From Pleurotus ostreatus/Saccharomyces cerevisiae fusant (taxonomy: Eukaryota; Opisthokonta): a stretch of 15,489 bases of DNA. Of the stretch, positions 1 to 9,665 are shown piece by piece (the stretch's first letter is position 1; every line of letters starts with the position of its first letter). Position numbers and translations under genes: made by a program. The DNA is taken from assembly GCA_024196135.1 (NCBI GenBank), contig JAMQCK010000806.1, forward strand, positions 1 through 15,489. The letters run 5' to 3'. The notes under the pieces are model-generated. The model made no database searches. It was given only the letters and a program-made list of their open reading frames with translations, and was not told the origin of the DNA.

Positions 1-99
1 ACAATGATTCTATGCAACCACATCAGAGGTCTCTGAACTTAAGGGATGGGAATTGCGGGAGCAAATATACTCCCGTTGATCACACATGCAGGGGACGAA

Positions 100-808
100 G
101 TCCCGAAAAGGCAGTCCTTGTCGCCCAACTTGAGCACCGGCGGCCCGACACCGGCAACAGGCGCCCGGAGCTTCCGGCAGCGCATAAAAGGCTGCGCGCT
201 CTTCCACGGCCGCAGAACATACCTTGGTCTCGTACCACCACCATCCCATGTTCAGAAAGCCAACTTGCAGCCGTCGTCGTCGTTCTTCACGGCCACGGTG
301 GCGTTCAACTCCTGGCGGCTAGGCGCTATCGCCACATAACTTCACAACCTAGCCTGCGCCGCCGTCGCGCTCACGTTCTTCCTCAACGCAGCTCACCAGC
401 ATTGTCAACGGCGAAGCCACTCACCTTTGTGGTCTATGGGTCCCCCACGCGCCATGACGGCCCATGTAACCGGGTGCGCACCTCGACGACGCCCCCGCAC
501 CCCTCAGTTCTCCGTAAATGCGTTGGCTGTGTGGGCTCGAGGGCGGAGGGGTGCGTAGCCGTGGGAGTGACAGGATACCGGCCAGCGGACGCCGCCACGA
601 TAAACCATACCTTGAACGGGTGTGTGAGGGCGAGGGGGATTGTCTGCGTAAGCGCCGGCGGGGTTGAAGCACGATCGTCCGAGGCGGTACTGATGGGCGC
701 TTGGGGAGGATGCGGGCCCTCGGCAAGAGGCGACACCTTGCTCACGAGTAGGGTGGAAGGGTAGCAATATCTGGCGTTCAAGGAGGTACGCTGTCGGGCT
801 CGCCAATC
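100..808 (+). repeat. Inverted repeat, left arm
   Basis: This stretch matches the reverse complement of 3937-4660. By eye, identity is about 96% between 405 and 770, about 86% between 190 and 405, and lower with small indels from 100 to 190. The inner boundary is near 808, after a shared GAGGTACG. The outer boundary is soft, and weak similarity may run to the window start. The two arms face each other around the fumarate reductase gene. No transposase, target-site duplication or short terminal repeat is visible, so a segmental inverted duplication is more likely than an intact mobile element. A 200-codon frame stays open in both arms without indels, but it resembles no family I know. Confidence 0.85.
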
Positions 809-1311
809 GCATGTCGCTGACAGGCATACTTCCCAGTCATTATCATCATCGTCGAGCGCAAGCCTTCCCGTCCCCTTGACAACCGTGGCACTAGCTCACT
901 GTACTCACACAGACTTGCCACGGATCCATGCTCCCCACGCTCAATTGAGGCTGACTTCAGCGGCCATGCAACTATACAACTGTCAGTACACCGTGGTACA
1001 TTGTGCCATGCACTTGCTCACCTTCGCTCATAGGCCTAGCATTTCTGGCGCGGACGACCGCGCCGAGCGCCAAACTCTGCTCCTCATCGCGAAGTACATC
1101 GCGCACCAACTGTATGTCCAACTTCCTATCCATGTTTGCACCTTACTGATGACCTCGCAGCCTGAGGACTTCGTGCCACGGTGCCGTTGCCTTCTCATAC
1201 GTACCCACCATCATGTACACACCCATGCCATACTATGCACCACTATGCACTCCTCGATTTGATTCCTGAGTTGATCATACAAATACACATCCTGCAACGT
1301 TTTGTATCTTC
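809..1311. other. Intergenic region, 3' flank of fumarate reductase
   Basis: This lies between the left repeat arm and the stop codon of the fumarate reductase gene. Small open frames occur, but none has recognisable domains, codon bias or splice structure. It probably contains the 3' untranslated region of the minus-strand gene near 1200-1311. I see no RNA gene or repeat here. Confidence 0.5.
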
Positions 1312-3088
1312 TTACGCCGTCGAGCTCCTGCCCGCGATCCTGCCGAACACAACTGCCTCGAGCAGTGACGAGCCGCCGAGCCTGTTGCGCCCGTGAACGC
1401 CGCCGATGGCCTCGCCAGCGGCGAAGAGGCCTGGGATAGGTGCACCGGATGCGTCGAGGACGCGCGCCTGGTCGTCAACGGTGATGCCTCCCATGGTCTG
1501 CAATGGTAGCATGAAAGAGTTGCCTTGGAAGAGTATGAAGAGGAACGCACGTAGTGCACTACCGGCGTCATCTGCGCAACCAAAAGCGGTTCATCGAGGG
1601 TGTAGGTAGCGTTATCGAAGTTGCCTGTTACTTGCTCGATAATGGAATCATGCGTAGTGGATGTAGCCACTCACCCTTTCCGAAGGGATCCTTCTCGCGT
1701 CCATCGGCGTACGCCTGATGCGACTTGAACGTGGCTTCGAGGGCAGATAGCGGGAGCCCAGTACCCTGAGCGAGCTCCGCCGCATTCTCGTACCGCTTCA
1801 TCAAGCCCTTCGACTGATAGAACTTGCCTGCGAACACATCAGCGACCCATCTGGGCCCACTCCCCATCCCACTCACAATGCGCCTCCAACGCCGCCGCCG
1901 CCTGCGGGCTCAACAACAGCCTAATCGGCGCCTCCGCCTTCTGCATCGCGGCCGTCACCGCGTCCCTCCGATCCAGCTCGTTCACGAACCGCGCCCCATT
2001 CTTGTCGATCAGGAGCCCGCCGACACCGCGCAGCGCCTCCGCGGCGAGGAACTTCGTCTTCGCGCCGGGGTCCTTGGGGTCGACGAAGCCGGTGGGGTGG
2101 ACTTGGACCTGGTCCATGTCGCAGAGGGCGCCGCCGAGGGAGGCGGCGAGGCGGTGGCCGTCGCCGGTGGCGTGGTCGCCGTTGGTGGTGGGGAGGGCGG
2201 TGAGGTCGGCGCGGTGCCGGGCGAGGAAGCCGCCTGGGGCGAAGTCGGCGGCGTAGCCTCTGGGGAGGGTGTTAGCTTCGGGTAACAAGAGGGGGAAGGG
2301 AGTACGCACCCAGTAGCGATCACCACGGCGCCCTTCTCAGTGCGCTTCTCCCCGCCGACCTCGTACTCAACACCCGTGACGCGTCCACCATCCTTCAAGA
2401 GCGCGACTACTTTCGCGTCCTTCACAATCTGCGCGCGGTCCGACTTCGCCTCGAGCGCCTTCACCAGCGCCGAGGTCATCGCCCAGCCGGGCGCGCCGCC
2501 CTTTCCGCGATGCGTGCGCGGGATGCTGTGCCCGCCGAGGCGGGTCACGAGGGAGAGATCGACGCCGAAGGTATCGACGAGCCACTGGAGGGTAGGCGCG
2601 GAGTGGTCTGTGAGCGCTTTGATGAGGTGGGGGCGGGCGAGGTCGCGCGCGGAGGCTTCGGTGTCGCGGTAGCTAGGTGGGGTTTAGATGAGGATGAATA
2701 AAGGATGGTAAGGCAGAGGTGGGGATGTACGCACAAGGCCTCTGGGGTGTCGATGATGTTGTTTGCTTGCTGGGCAGGGGTGCCGGCGCCGTTGATTCCT
2801 GAGCTAGCCTTCACGGAGTTGCCCCCTAGGCTGCAGTACCATATCAGCCTCTCGTCGTCCCGTGCCGAGTCAACTTGCTACGCACGCAGGCTTCTTATCC
2901 AACAAAACCACCGTGGCGCCATTCTCCAGCGCCGTATGCGCCGCGCTCAACCCAGCGAGGCCGCCGCCCACAACGATCGTTCGCGAGGTCGACATGGCTG
3001 CGTGTCTTGCTGCGTACCGGACTGCGACGTACGATATGGCGGCTATAGTTACAGACTTGAGGAGGAAGGAGGGGCTTGTCAGACGCAT
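1312..3088 (-). CDS. Soluble FAD-dependent fumarate reductase (Osm1/Frd1 type)
   Basis: Exons (minus): 3088-2886, 2830-2735, 2672-2310, 2259-1877, 1827-1675, 1624-1551, 1497-1312, giving 485 aa. Fumarate reductases of this family reduce fumarate to succinate using FAD and help reoxidise FADH2 when oxygen is limited. The FAD-binding GGGLAG is at residues 41-46 and GGNS at 70-73, followed by SSGING. The active-site block holds H275-P-T-G-F, E295, R298 and R319; H423 precedes TMGGI and R463 lies in GRNRLGG. The spacing E295/R298/R319 and H423/R463 matches E378/R381/R402 and H504/R544 of Shewanella Fcc3, so the enzyme looks competent. Length fits the yeast enzymes (470-501 aa), and no cytochrome b5 domain is fused. 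Residues 8-24 form a hydrophobic N-terminal segment. A second ATG at 2995 (residue 32) would remove it and give a cytosolic form. Introns are 49-62 nt. Confidence 0.95.
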
Positions 3089-3112
3089 AGCCGGCGATGG
3101 CGAGCGGGGACG

Positions 3113-3120
3113 CTTATAAG
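3113..3120 (-). promoter_or_regulatory. TATA-like box of the fumarate reductase gene
   Basis: The palindrome CTTATAAG sits 25 nt upstream of the first ATG (3088) and 118 nt upstream of the second (2995). If transcription starts the usual 30 or more nt downstream of TATA, many transcripts would lack the first ATG. The role is inferred from motif and position only. Confidence 0.45.
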
Positions 3121-3936
3121 AGCGAATGGCACTCGGGGCCGGGCTCGACCGATTCCAGACAGTTCCTGGTCGACGGGGGTTGTGGATTGGAGGATTCAGG
3201 TGGCCATGGGCGACGATCTCAGGTCATACGGGCAGCTTTGAAAGGTGCATTTGATAGACAATGCATGTTCGCGAAATGCGGAGGCCAGTCAACGGGATGG
3301 ATGGGACGAAATATCACAGAGGAACAATGGAGACATATTTCCCACGAGCAGTGCCGACAACTTGCAACCTTCCGAGGGCAGAACATCCGTTGCATATTCA
3401 GAAGGAAGGCTCAGATGCACATAGGAATGACTGCATAGCATGTGAAGCACCGCATATACATAGGCAAGGATCGCGAAGATCGCATTCGCATGGTTAAGTC
3501 ATTCAAGGGCTCGTCTAGTAACAACACCTCGACAAAGTCCTGTGGACGAGATGGTGGATGTCAGAATAGACTCAAAGAGGCACATAAGAAGTATGACATA
3601 CAGAATATTGGACGAGAACATCGTGCAAGCTACGAGATGAATCGGGACGGCGACTTATCGCATGACCACTGTTGATGTCGCCCGATGATTTGAAGCTGAG
3701 ATATAGTCAGTATGGGGGTATGGCAGAATAAAGTCAGTCGTACGAACATCTTCATGAAGAAGGGGGGTGTAGTAGGCATCGTTGGCAGATGTGGTATATG
3801 GAGGCAGCATGGGCTGGCCACGGATGACGATCTGGTGTGGCAATGAGCATGGCATGATATCGCGGAAGGTGGGAGTATTCTTGCGAGTAGTGTTGCCAAC
3901 GGTCCTGTAATGAGGTGAGCAACATGAAGTATATGT
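3121..3936. other. Intergenic, upstream region of fumarate reductase
   Basis: This stretch of about 800 bp lies between the fumarate reductase promoter and the right repeat arm. It is less GC-rich than the genes. Open frames on both strands are short, overlap each other and show no conserved motifs. I see no RNA gene or tandem repeat. It presumably carries upstream control elements of the minus-strand gene. Confidence 0.5.
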
Positions 3937-4660
3937 GGCGCGCGCGACATCGTACCTCTTTCGATGCCAGATACTGCTACCCTTCCACCCTACTCGTGAG
4001 CAAGGCGTCGCCTCTTGCCGATGTCCCACACCCTCCCCAAGCGCCCAGCAGCACCGCCCCGGACGATCGTGCTTCAACCCCGCCGGCGCTTACGCAGACA
4101 ATCCCCCTCGCCCTCACACACCCGTTCAAGGTATGGTTTATCGTGGCGGCGTCTGCTGGCCGGTATCCTGTCACTCCCACGGCTACGCACCCCTCCGCCG
4201 CCGAGCCCACACAGCCAACGCATTCACGGAGAGCTGAGGGGCGCGGGGGCGTCGTCGAGGTGCGCACCCGGTTACATGGGCCGTCATGGCGCGTGGGGGA
4301 CCCATAGACCACAAAGGTGAGTGGCTTCGCCGTTGACGATGCTGTTGAGCTGCAATGAGGAAGGACGTGAGCGCGACGGCGGCGCGGGTCAGGTTGTGAA
4401 GTTATGTGGCGATGGCGCCCAGCCGTCAAGAGATAAGCGCCGCCGTGGTCGTGGGGGACGACGGCGGCGGACGCATGTTGATTTTCTGGGCATGGGATGG
4501 TGGTGGTACGAGACCAAGGTATGTTCTGCGGCCGTGGAAGAACGCGCTGCCTTTTATGCGCGGCCGGAGAGTCCGGCAAGGAGCCCGGGCGCCTACTGTC
4601 GCCGCCGGGCCGTGGCCGTACATGATCAAGAAGGAAACAAGGACTGCCTAATCCGGACGT
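3937..4660 (-). repeat. Inverted repeat, right arm
   Basis: This is the second copy of the left arm, in opposite orientation, starting just after the non-coding stretch upstream of the fumarate reductase gene. The near-identical core lies at about 3970-4330, and similarity then falls off toward 4660. Differences between the arms are mostly transitions. Read on the plus strand, the arm has several donor-like sites (GGTGAGTGG near 4316, GGTATGTT near 4520), so it may once have held part of an intron-bearing gene, but I cannot build a convincing model. It also forms the distal upstream region of the polygalacturonase gene. Confidence 0.85.
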
Positions 4661-5145
4661 GCGTCACGCGTCTGTATTCCGCGACGGCAAACAGTGGCAA
4701 AGTTATTCAACTTGGTCTCGGCCACCATCATGTCACCTCTGTGGTCTGTAAATTGCACTCACTCTGTACGACGCAACTGGTCGCTGCACTCAATACCTTT
4801 CAACACCCTTCCGATCGCTTGCGGCGCGTTATCTCTTGAACAAGCGACTCCGAGTCCATGACTCTAGTCCTCGGCAATTATGTTCCGCATGCTCAAGCTC
4901 ACATCATAGAGCATTGCTGACTTTGGGTACATATACTCCGTCGTCTCATTTTGCCCTGTGAACCGTACCTACCTCCGTATTGGAGAAAGCCCGGACGAAC
5001 TCATGCGCGTCGTCAGGTGCTCTAGCTTCTCTCAGCGGACCGCGACAACACGGCCCGCTCGCTAGTAGGTATATAAAGCATGCTTGTGGCAGGTCTCTCG
5101 TACTGTCAGTCGTCCCACACCTGCCCATCTCACCGAAAGTCGACC
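4661..5145. other. Upstream region of the exo-polygalacturonase gene
   Basis: About 485 bp lie between the right repeat arm and the polygalacturonase start. It holds a TATA box at 5070-5077 and an inverted CCAAT (ATTGG) at 4979-4983. No convincing coding frame is present. Pectinase genes are usually under carbon repression and pectin induction, but I did not identify a specific activator site here. Confidence 0.5.
5070..5077 (+). promoter_or_regulatory. TATA box of the exo-polygalacturonase gene
   Basis: A perfect TATATAAA lies 69 nt upstream of the ATG at 5146. This leaves room for a start site about 30 nt downstream and a 5' leader of 30-40 nt. A strong TATA box fits an inducible secreted enzyme. 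Assignment is by sequence and spacing only. Confidence 0.75.
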
Positions 5146-6975
5146 ATGCGGTTCCGACTCACGACGGGCTTCTTCGCGTTGGTCGCTGCGCGTGCTGTCG
5201 CGGCGGTGGACTGCACGCTCAACCAGACTGGCGCGGATGATGCGCCGGCCTTCCTTGCGGCGGTTACGGACTGCGACACGATTACTATCCCAGCGGATAC
5301 GACGCTGAATATCAGTACTCGCCTCAACATGACCGGGCTGTCGAACACGCATATTGTGAGTGCCCGATTTTTCAGTACTTCTCAAGTCGACGTGCGAAAT
5401 TCTAAAATCTCTGCAGGACTTGCAAGGCACCATTGCTTTCAACCCAGACATCCCATACTGGAGCGGCGTACGTCCATCTATCGCTGCTGCTCCTTCATCC
5501 AGCTGACAGTTTTTGGGCAGAATGGATTCTACTTCGACTTCCAAAACTCCATAACAGCCTGGCTTCTGGGCGGAACGAACGTGACTTTGAGCGGAGGAGG
5601 TACATTAGATGGCAAAGGACAGGTACTGCCTTCACAATTCTTGCCAGGACTTTTCTGTGACTGACGCATATCTCCAGCCCTGGTATGACGAGTTGTAAGT
5701 CGAACAGGCGGCTTTCGAGATTATTGTTTATCATGACACGATGGCAGCGCTTCGAACTCATCCCTTCTGCGGCCTATCATCCTCACGGTCTACCAAGGCG
5801 ATGGTGTCACCGTCAAAGACATCGCTATGGTCAACGCACCGATGTGGGTAAACCTGGTAAGCCTGCCTTCATCAAATTCCCTCTCCACTTGATCCTCCTA
5901 TGCCTTTTCTTCACCCAACTGAACTCTCCCTCTAGGTCTACGAGTCCAATAACGTCATCTACGACAACATCACCATCACCTCGAAGTCCACCAGCGAGCA
6001 CGAGGCGAAAAACACCGACGGCTGGGACACCTACCGCTCAGACAACGTCGTCATCCAGAACTCGGTAATCGATAATGGTGACGACTGCGTGTCCTTCAAG
6101 CCGAATTCGACGAATATCTTGGTCTCGAACTTGGATTGTACGGGGTCGCAGTAAGTGATGGCAAGCGCGCGCGTCTGTGCATGATGGTTGACGCTCTGGG
6201 GCTTGCAGCGGTATCTCCGTAGGCTCGCTTGGTCAGTATCCTGAGTACTACGATATCGTCGAGAATGTCACCGCTATGTGAGTCGCTGTCATAGCATGCT
6301 TTGTCGGATGCCAGTTACTCACCCTCTTCATCAGCGACATCAAGATGTCCAAGGCGCAGAACGGCGCACGCATCAAGGCATGGGCCGGCCCCGACGTTGG
6401 CTCTGGCATCGTGCGCAACATTACCTTCCAGAACTTCGTCGAGAGCGAGGTCGACAATCCGGTGGTTATTGATCAGGTGAGCTTTCGCCCGCGCATTCTC
6501 TTCTTCTTATCCTCTTGAGAAAGGAGAACCATGCTTACCTCAACCCTCAGTGCTACTTCACCGACGAGGACGAATGCGCCGAGTACCCGTCAAACACGTA
6601 CATCGAAGACGTGTGGTTCAACAAGTGCGTTTCTTGCCGCCCTACTCCTCGGATCATTACACGAGCTGATTCTTCGCCCTTTCCAGCATCACCGGTACCG
6701 GCACGGACGACGTCGTCGCCTCCATAGCTTGCTCGCCTGGAGGTCGCTGCTCGAACATCAACGTGAACGACCTCAGCCTGACGTGAGTGGGATTTTGCCG
6801 AACTTTACTAGTATCTATCGTGGTGCTACGCTGGGATCAGAAGAAGGGCTTTTGTGGCAATGCTGACGATGATCATTTCAGGGGCCCAGACGGCGATGCG
6901 GAATACGTCTGCGAGAATGTGGAATTGAGCGGGAATGCGGTTAGCTTGTTCCCTGAGTGTACGAACACGGCGTAG
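5146..6975 (+). CDS. Secreted exo-polygalacturonase, GH28
   Basis: Exons: 5146-5355, 5417-5467, 5521-5622, 5678-5694, 5748-5856, 5936-6150, 6209-6277, 6335-6476, 6551-6624, 6687-6782, 6882-6975, giving 392 aa. GH28 enzymes hydrolyse alpha-1,4 bonds of polygalacturonic acid with inversion. A signal peptide spans residues 1-20 (hydrophobic core, likely cut after AVAA). GH28 signature blocks appear in order: NTDGWD (189-194, catalytic D191), GDDC (211-214, D212 and D213), [13 protein letters not shown] (H235) and RIK (270-272). The [12 protein letters not shown] form, plus a cysteine-containing insertion near DEDECAEYP, points to exo-acting enzymes rather than endo. Several N-x-S/T sequons fit secretion. 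It is somewhat shorter than many fungal exo-polygalacturonases. The gene is convergent with the 7184-8028 gene, with 208 bp between stop codons. Endo-activity or rhamnogalacturonase activity is less likely. Confidence 0.95.
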
Positions 6976-7183
6976 GAAGGGTGGACACTATTATGGAATT
7001 TATTGGCTTGATGCGGCCTCTCTTGCATGCATCCAACACTTGTAAACCTTTCCACTCAGTGATGGCGACAGACGCACCTTGAGACAATCAAAAGAATATT
7101 CGTGGCTGCGTTCCGAGGTTCATAAAGGCCGTCCAAGGTCAGGAGCGATGAGTGGGGATTATTCATCATAGTATCGTAGCAAG

Positions 7184-8028
7184 TCAAAGGTCCTTCTCGA
7201 GGGCCTTCCTCCGCTGGTCCTGCCTCTCCTTGACCGGTCCCGACTTCCATCCGCTCCCGCCCGTCTGCGCCTCCTCCTTCAACGCCTGAGCCACGCCCTT
7301 CAACTTGCCCTCAGCCCCGAATTCCTCAATAAGCGCCACACGAGCCTCCTTCGGCGGTAGCTCCTTCCCACGAATGAGTGCCCCTCTCAAGTCGATTTTG
7401 CGGTCCGCTTTGTCGCCAGCGAGCGTTAGGTACAGCGTATGGTCCGTCGCGCCAGTAGCAGACAGCGTGCACTGCTTGATAGGACGGATGTACCCCCATG
7501 CTGGCGACGTATGATGCGCGCACTGCGCAAGCAGCAGCGTCGGCCCACCCGTGTCAAACTGAGCGCTGTGGCGGAAGATGTCGAGGCGCTTGACGGTGCG
7601 ATATCGCATCAGGACGACGATGACGGAGAGCATGGTGGCCGCGCTGAGCTGCAGACCGCACATTCCCAGACGCTGGTACCATGGGCGAAGCTCCCATTTG
7701 CCCTTCTTCTCGAGGGATGGGTCCTTCGCGCGAGCCTCGAAACTAGCTTCGTCTTCGACGAACTCGGTCCAGTGCTCCCATGTCAAGTCAGACATGTTGA
7801 TACTGCGTATTTCAGTCAGTCCTTAGAAACCAGGCCTATAGAAAAATATACTAACGCTGAGACCACCGCGCCACCAGCAATAAACCACGAGAACTTCATC
7901 CACGTGGGAGGCTTCCGGTAATATAGCGGCGGCGTCTTGAGCTCCGCGAGGCCCGCGGGAAGCATGTCGGCAGGCGTCGTCATATAGAACGGCCTGAAGA
8001 CCTGCGCAATTTTCATCCATCGCGACAT
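7184..8028 (-). CDS. Two-helix membrane protein, possibly mitochondrial (tentative Mrx15/TMEM223-like)
   Basis: Exons (minus): 8028-7856 and 7802-7184, giving 263 aa. The 53-nt intron (7855-7803) has a GTTAGT donor, a GACTGAC branch site and a CAG acceptor. The start has basic and aromatic residues (RWMKIAQVFRPFY). A first hydrophobic segment spans about residues 44-59, and a second, clear membrane helix about 103-123. A charged loop lies between them, and a soluble tail of about 140 residues ends in Lys/Glu-rich sequence. Layout (two helices close together, then one soluble domain starting R-T-V-K-R-L) is like the mitochondrial inner-membrane proteins Mrx15 (yeast) and TMEM223, which act at mitochondrial ribosomes. 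That match is from memory of architecture, not an alignment, so the function stays open. It shares a 306-bp bidirectional promoter with the glycohydrolase gene. Confidence 0.75.
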
Positions 8029-8099
8029 GGTGCCCTGCCCGAACGTCCCCGGGGGTTGAAGTCAAGAAAAACACGCGGTCAAAGCGGTTGTGTGCGGCT

Positions 8100-8105
8100 C
8101 ACGTG
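8100..8105. promoter_or_regulatory. CACGTG E-box in a bidirectional promoter
   Basis: A palindromic CACGTG lies 71 nt upstream of the minus-strand start (8028) and 230 nt upstream of the plus-strand start (8335). CACGTG is the core site for bHLH factors such as fungal Cbf1. Nearby TGACCGTGACG has CRE-like half sites. Function is inferred from motif and location only. Confidence 0.35.
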
Positions 8106-8334
8106 TGGGCGTGCGTGACCGTGACGACAATAACGGGAGTCAGGCGCGACGCGAGGCATCAGCGCGCCTTCTTCTTGTCCTTCATCTCAGCAGGAGCTGG
8201 TCGTGCTCGTCGAGCGATATCTGAACATCTATCTACAGTGTCAACATGTAAGGCGCATTCCTGCTTGTTTGAGCCAATGTCATTGACGTCTGGTCATGCA
8301 CTTGTCTCCTCGCCACAATACACCTCTCAGAACA

Positions 8335-9416
8335 ATGAGCAACAACTCAATTAGGAACTACTTCAAGCCGAAGCCTAAAGAGAATGGAAGCGAAAGGAAA
8401 TCTCGCGGACCTCATCCATACAGCCGCCCTTCCTCACCACCCTCTCCCGCGTCTCCTCAGGAATCTCCTGCCCCGCCACAAAGGAGGTACGGCGACGCGC
8501 GCTCGCGGAGGAAGGAGATCGCGGACGATACGCTCGAGGCACTTGAAGCAGGATGCTACAGCCTTGATGGGCGCACATATGCCCTTAAAGATGCTGTCAA
8601 ACGCTCTGAACAGGGAACGCGCTACTACCAACCTGACTGCGCGCTTGCTTCGTGGGAGATCTCTCCTCCACCATCTGGCAGCGGCAGGCAGACCGAAGTC
8701 ACACTTGCCGAGATATCTACGCTGGAAGGCGCGCGAATTCTGATCTCTCAGACCAACGGCATGTCCGATGAGGCGTCGGAAGTACAGTCCAACTCATGCA
8801 TCATACAGCTCGCGTCGGCGTACTCAATTTCGCATCTGCCACTAAGCCCGGCGGAGGCTTCCTCTCTGGCGCATCTGCGCAAGAGGAGTCTATTGCGCGC
8901 TCATCGACCCTATACCCCACACTCCTCACGACCGAGGCACAGAGATTCTACCGACTTCACAAGAAGCGCGACACCGAGGGCTACTATACCCACGCGATGA
9001 TCTACTCGCCATCCATCCTTGTATTCCGAACCGATGACGGGCGATGGCTTCCGCCATACGAGGTCGACATCCTCACCAGCCCCGCCGTCAACGCCGGCGT
9101 CGTCCGGCAGAAGAACAATGGGCGGGTATCAGACGAGGACATCGAGGGCGACATCGGGATGGCGATGCGCGAGCGCATGGGGCGCATACTCTTCCTCTTC
9201 GAGCAAGAGGGTGTGAGAGATATCGTCCTCGGTAGCTTTGGCACTGGCGTCTTCAAGAACAATGTGCAGATGGTCGCGGGGATCTGGGTGGATCTGCTGT
9301 TCGAGGAGACGGCCAGGTTCCGAAATTCGTTCGATAGAGTTGCCTTTGCGATCCTGGGAACGCCCACTTTCGAGGACTTCAAGCTTGTCTTTACTGCGAG
9401 AGGTGTACCGTTTTAG
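8335..9416 (+). CDS. Microbial-type poly(ADP-ribose) glycohydrolase (TIGR02452 family)
   Basis: Exons: 8335-8758 and 8809-9416, giving 343 aa. Such enzymes cut ADP-ribose chains from proteins through a macrodomain-like fold. Residues 1-65 are Pro/Ser/Lys-rich and likely disordered. Residues 57-102 (RRKEIADDTLEAL...Y) match the usual N-terminal part of the family. The catalytic signature is GGG (156-158), seven residues, then QEE (166-168), preceded by VLNFASATKP. GSFGTGVFKN near the end is the second conserved loop. The two halves lie in different frames, and no GT-AG intron joins them. A 50-nt GC-AG intron (8759-8808, donor GCATGT, acceptor CATACAG) restores TNARVGVLNF. A frameshift or sequencing error is the alternative. 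A possible 5' leader intron lies at 8248-8330 (GTAAGG...CTCTCAG). N-terminal SIRNYFKPK resembles a PCNA-binding motif. Confidence 0.85.
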
Positions 9417-9665
9417 ATGGGCTGGCTGTCGGAGCGGATTGGTTTTCACCATATTGTATTCGACATATCAGGGATCGTAGACGTGCGTGACATACCAGTA
9501 TAAAGGCAGGGATCCGAATCTAGGTAGCTACATATATTACAGTCGTGAGTGGAATGAGGCTAGGCTATGTGCGATGGAGGAATGTTACTGTGCAGAATAA
9601 ATACCGCGACAACCAGGAGATCGATACAACACGCGATAATAAATTAGTCCAGCAGGCAAAAGTCT

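Noticed and set aside
12..764. 250-codon plus-strand open frame in the left arm as a gene
   Set aside because: Several frames on both strands are open here, as expected for GC-rich DNA, and the peptide is low complexity with no known domain. It is kept only as an observation about the repeat.
100..808. RIP-type mutation of one repeat copy
   Set aside because: Transitions dominate, but they go in both directions and the copies stay GC-rich; classical RIP is not known from this group of fungi.
1828..1876. Read-through of the fourth fumarate reductase intron ([11 protein letters not shown]...)
   Set aside because: The frame is open up to a stop, but splicing GTGAGT...CGCAG gives [13 protein letters not shown], which fits the family and keeps the frame through to the stop codon.
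3097..3675. Overlapping plus-strand open frames upstream of fumarate reductase
   Set aside because: They are short, overlap in different frames, and lack domains or splice support.
100..4660. Composite DNA transposon with long terminal inverted repeats
   Set aside because: The enclosed gene is an ordinary multi-exon metabolic enzyme; no transposase, short terminal motif or target-site duplication was found.
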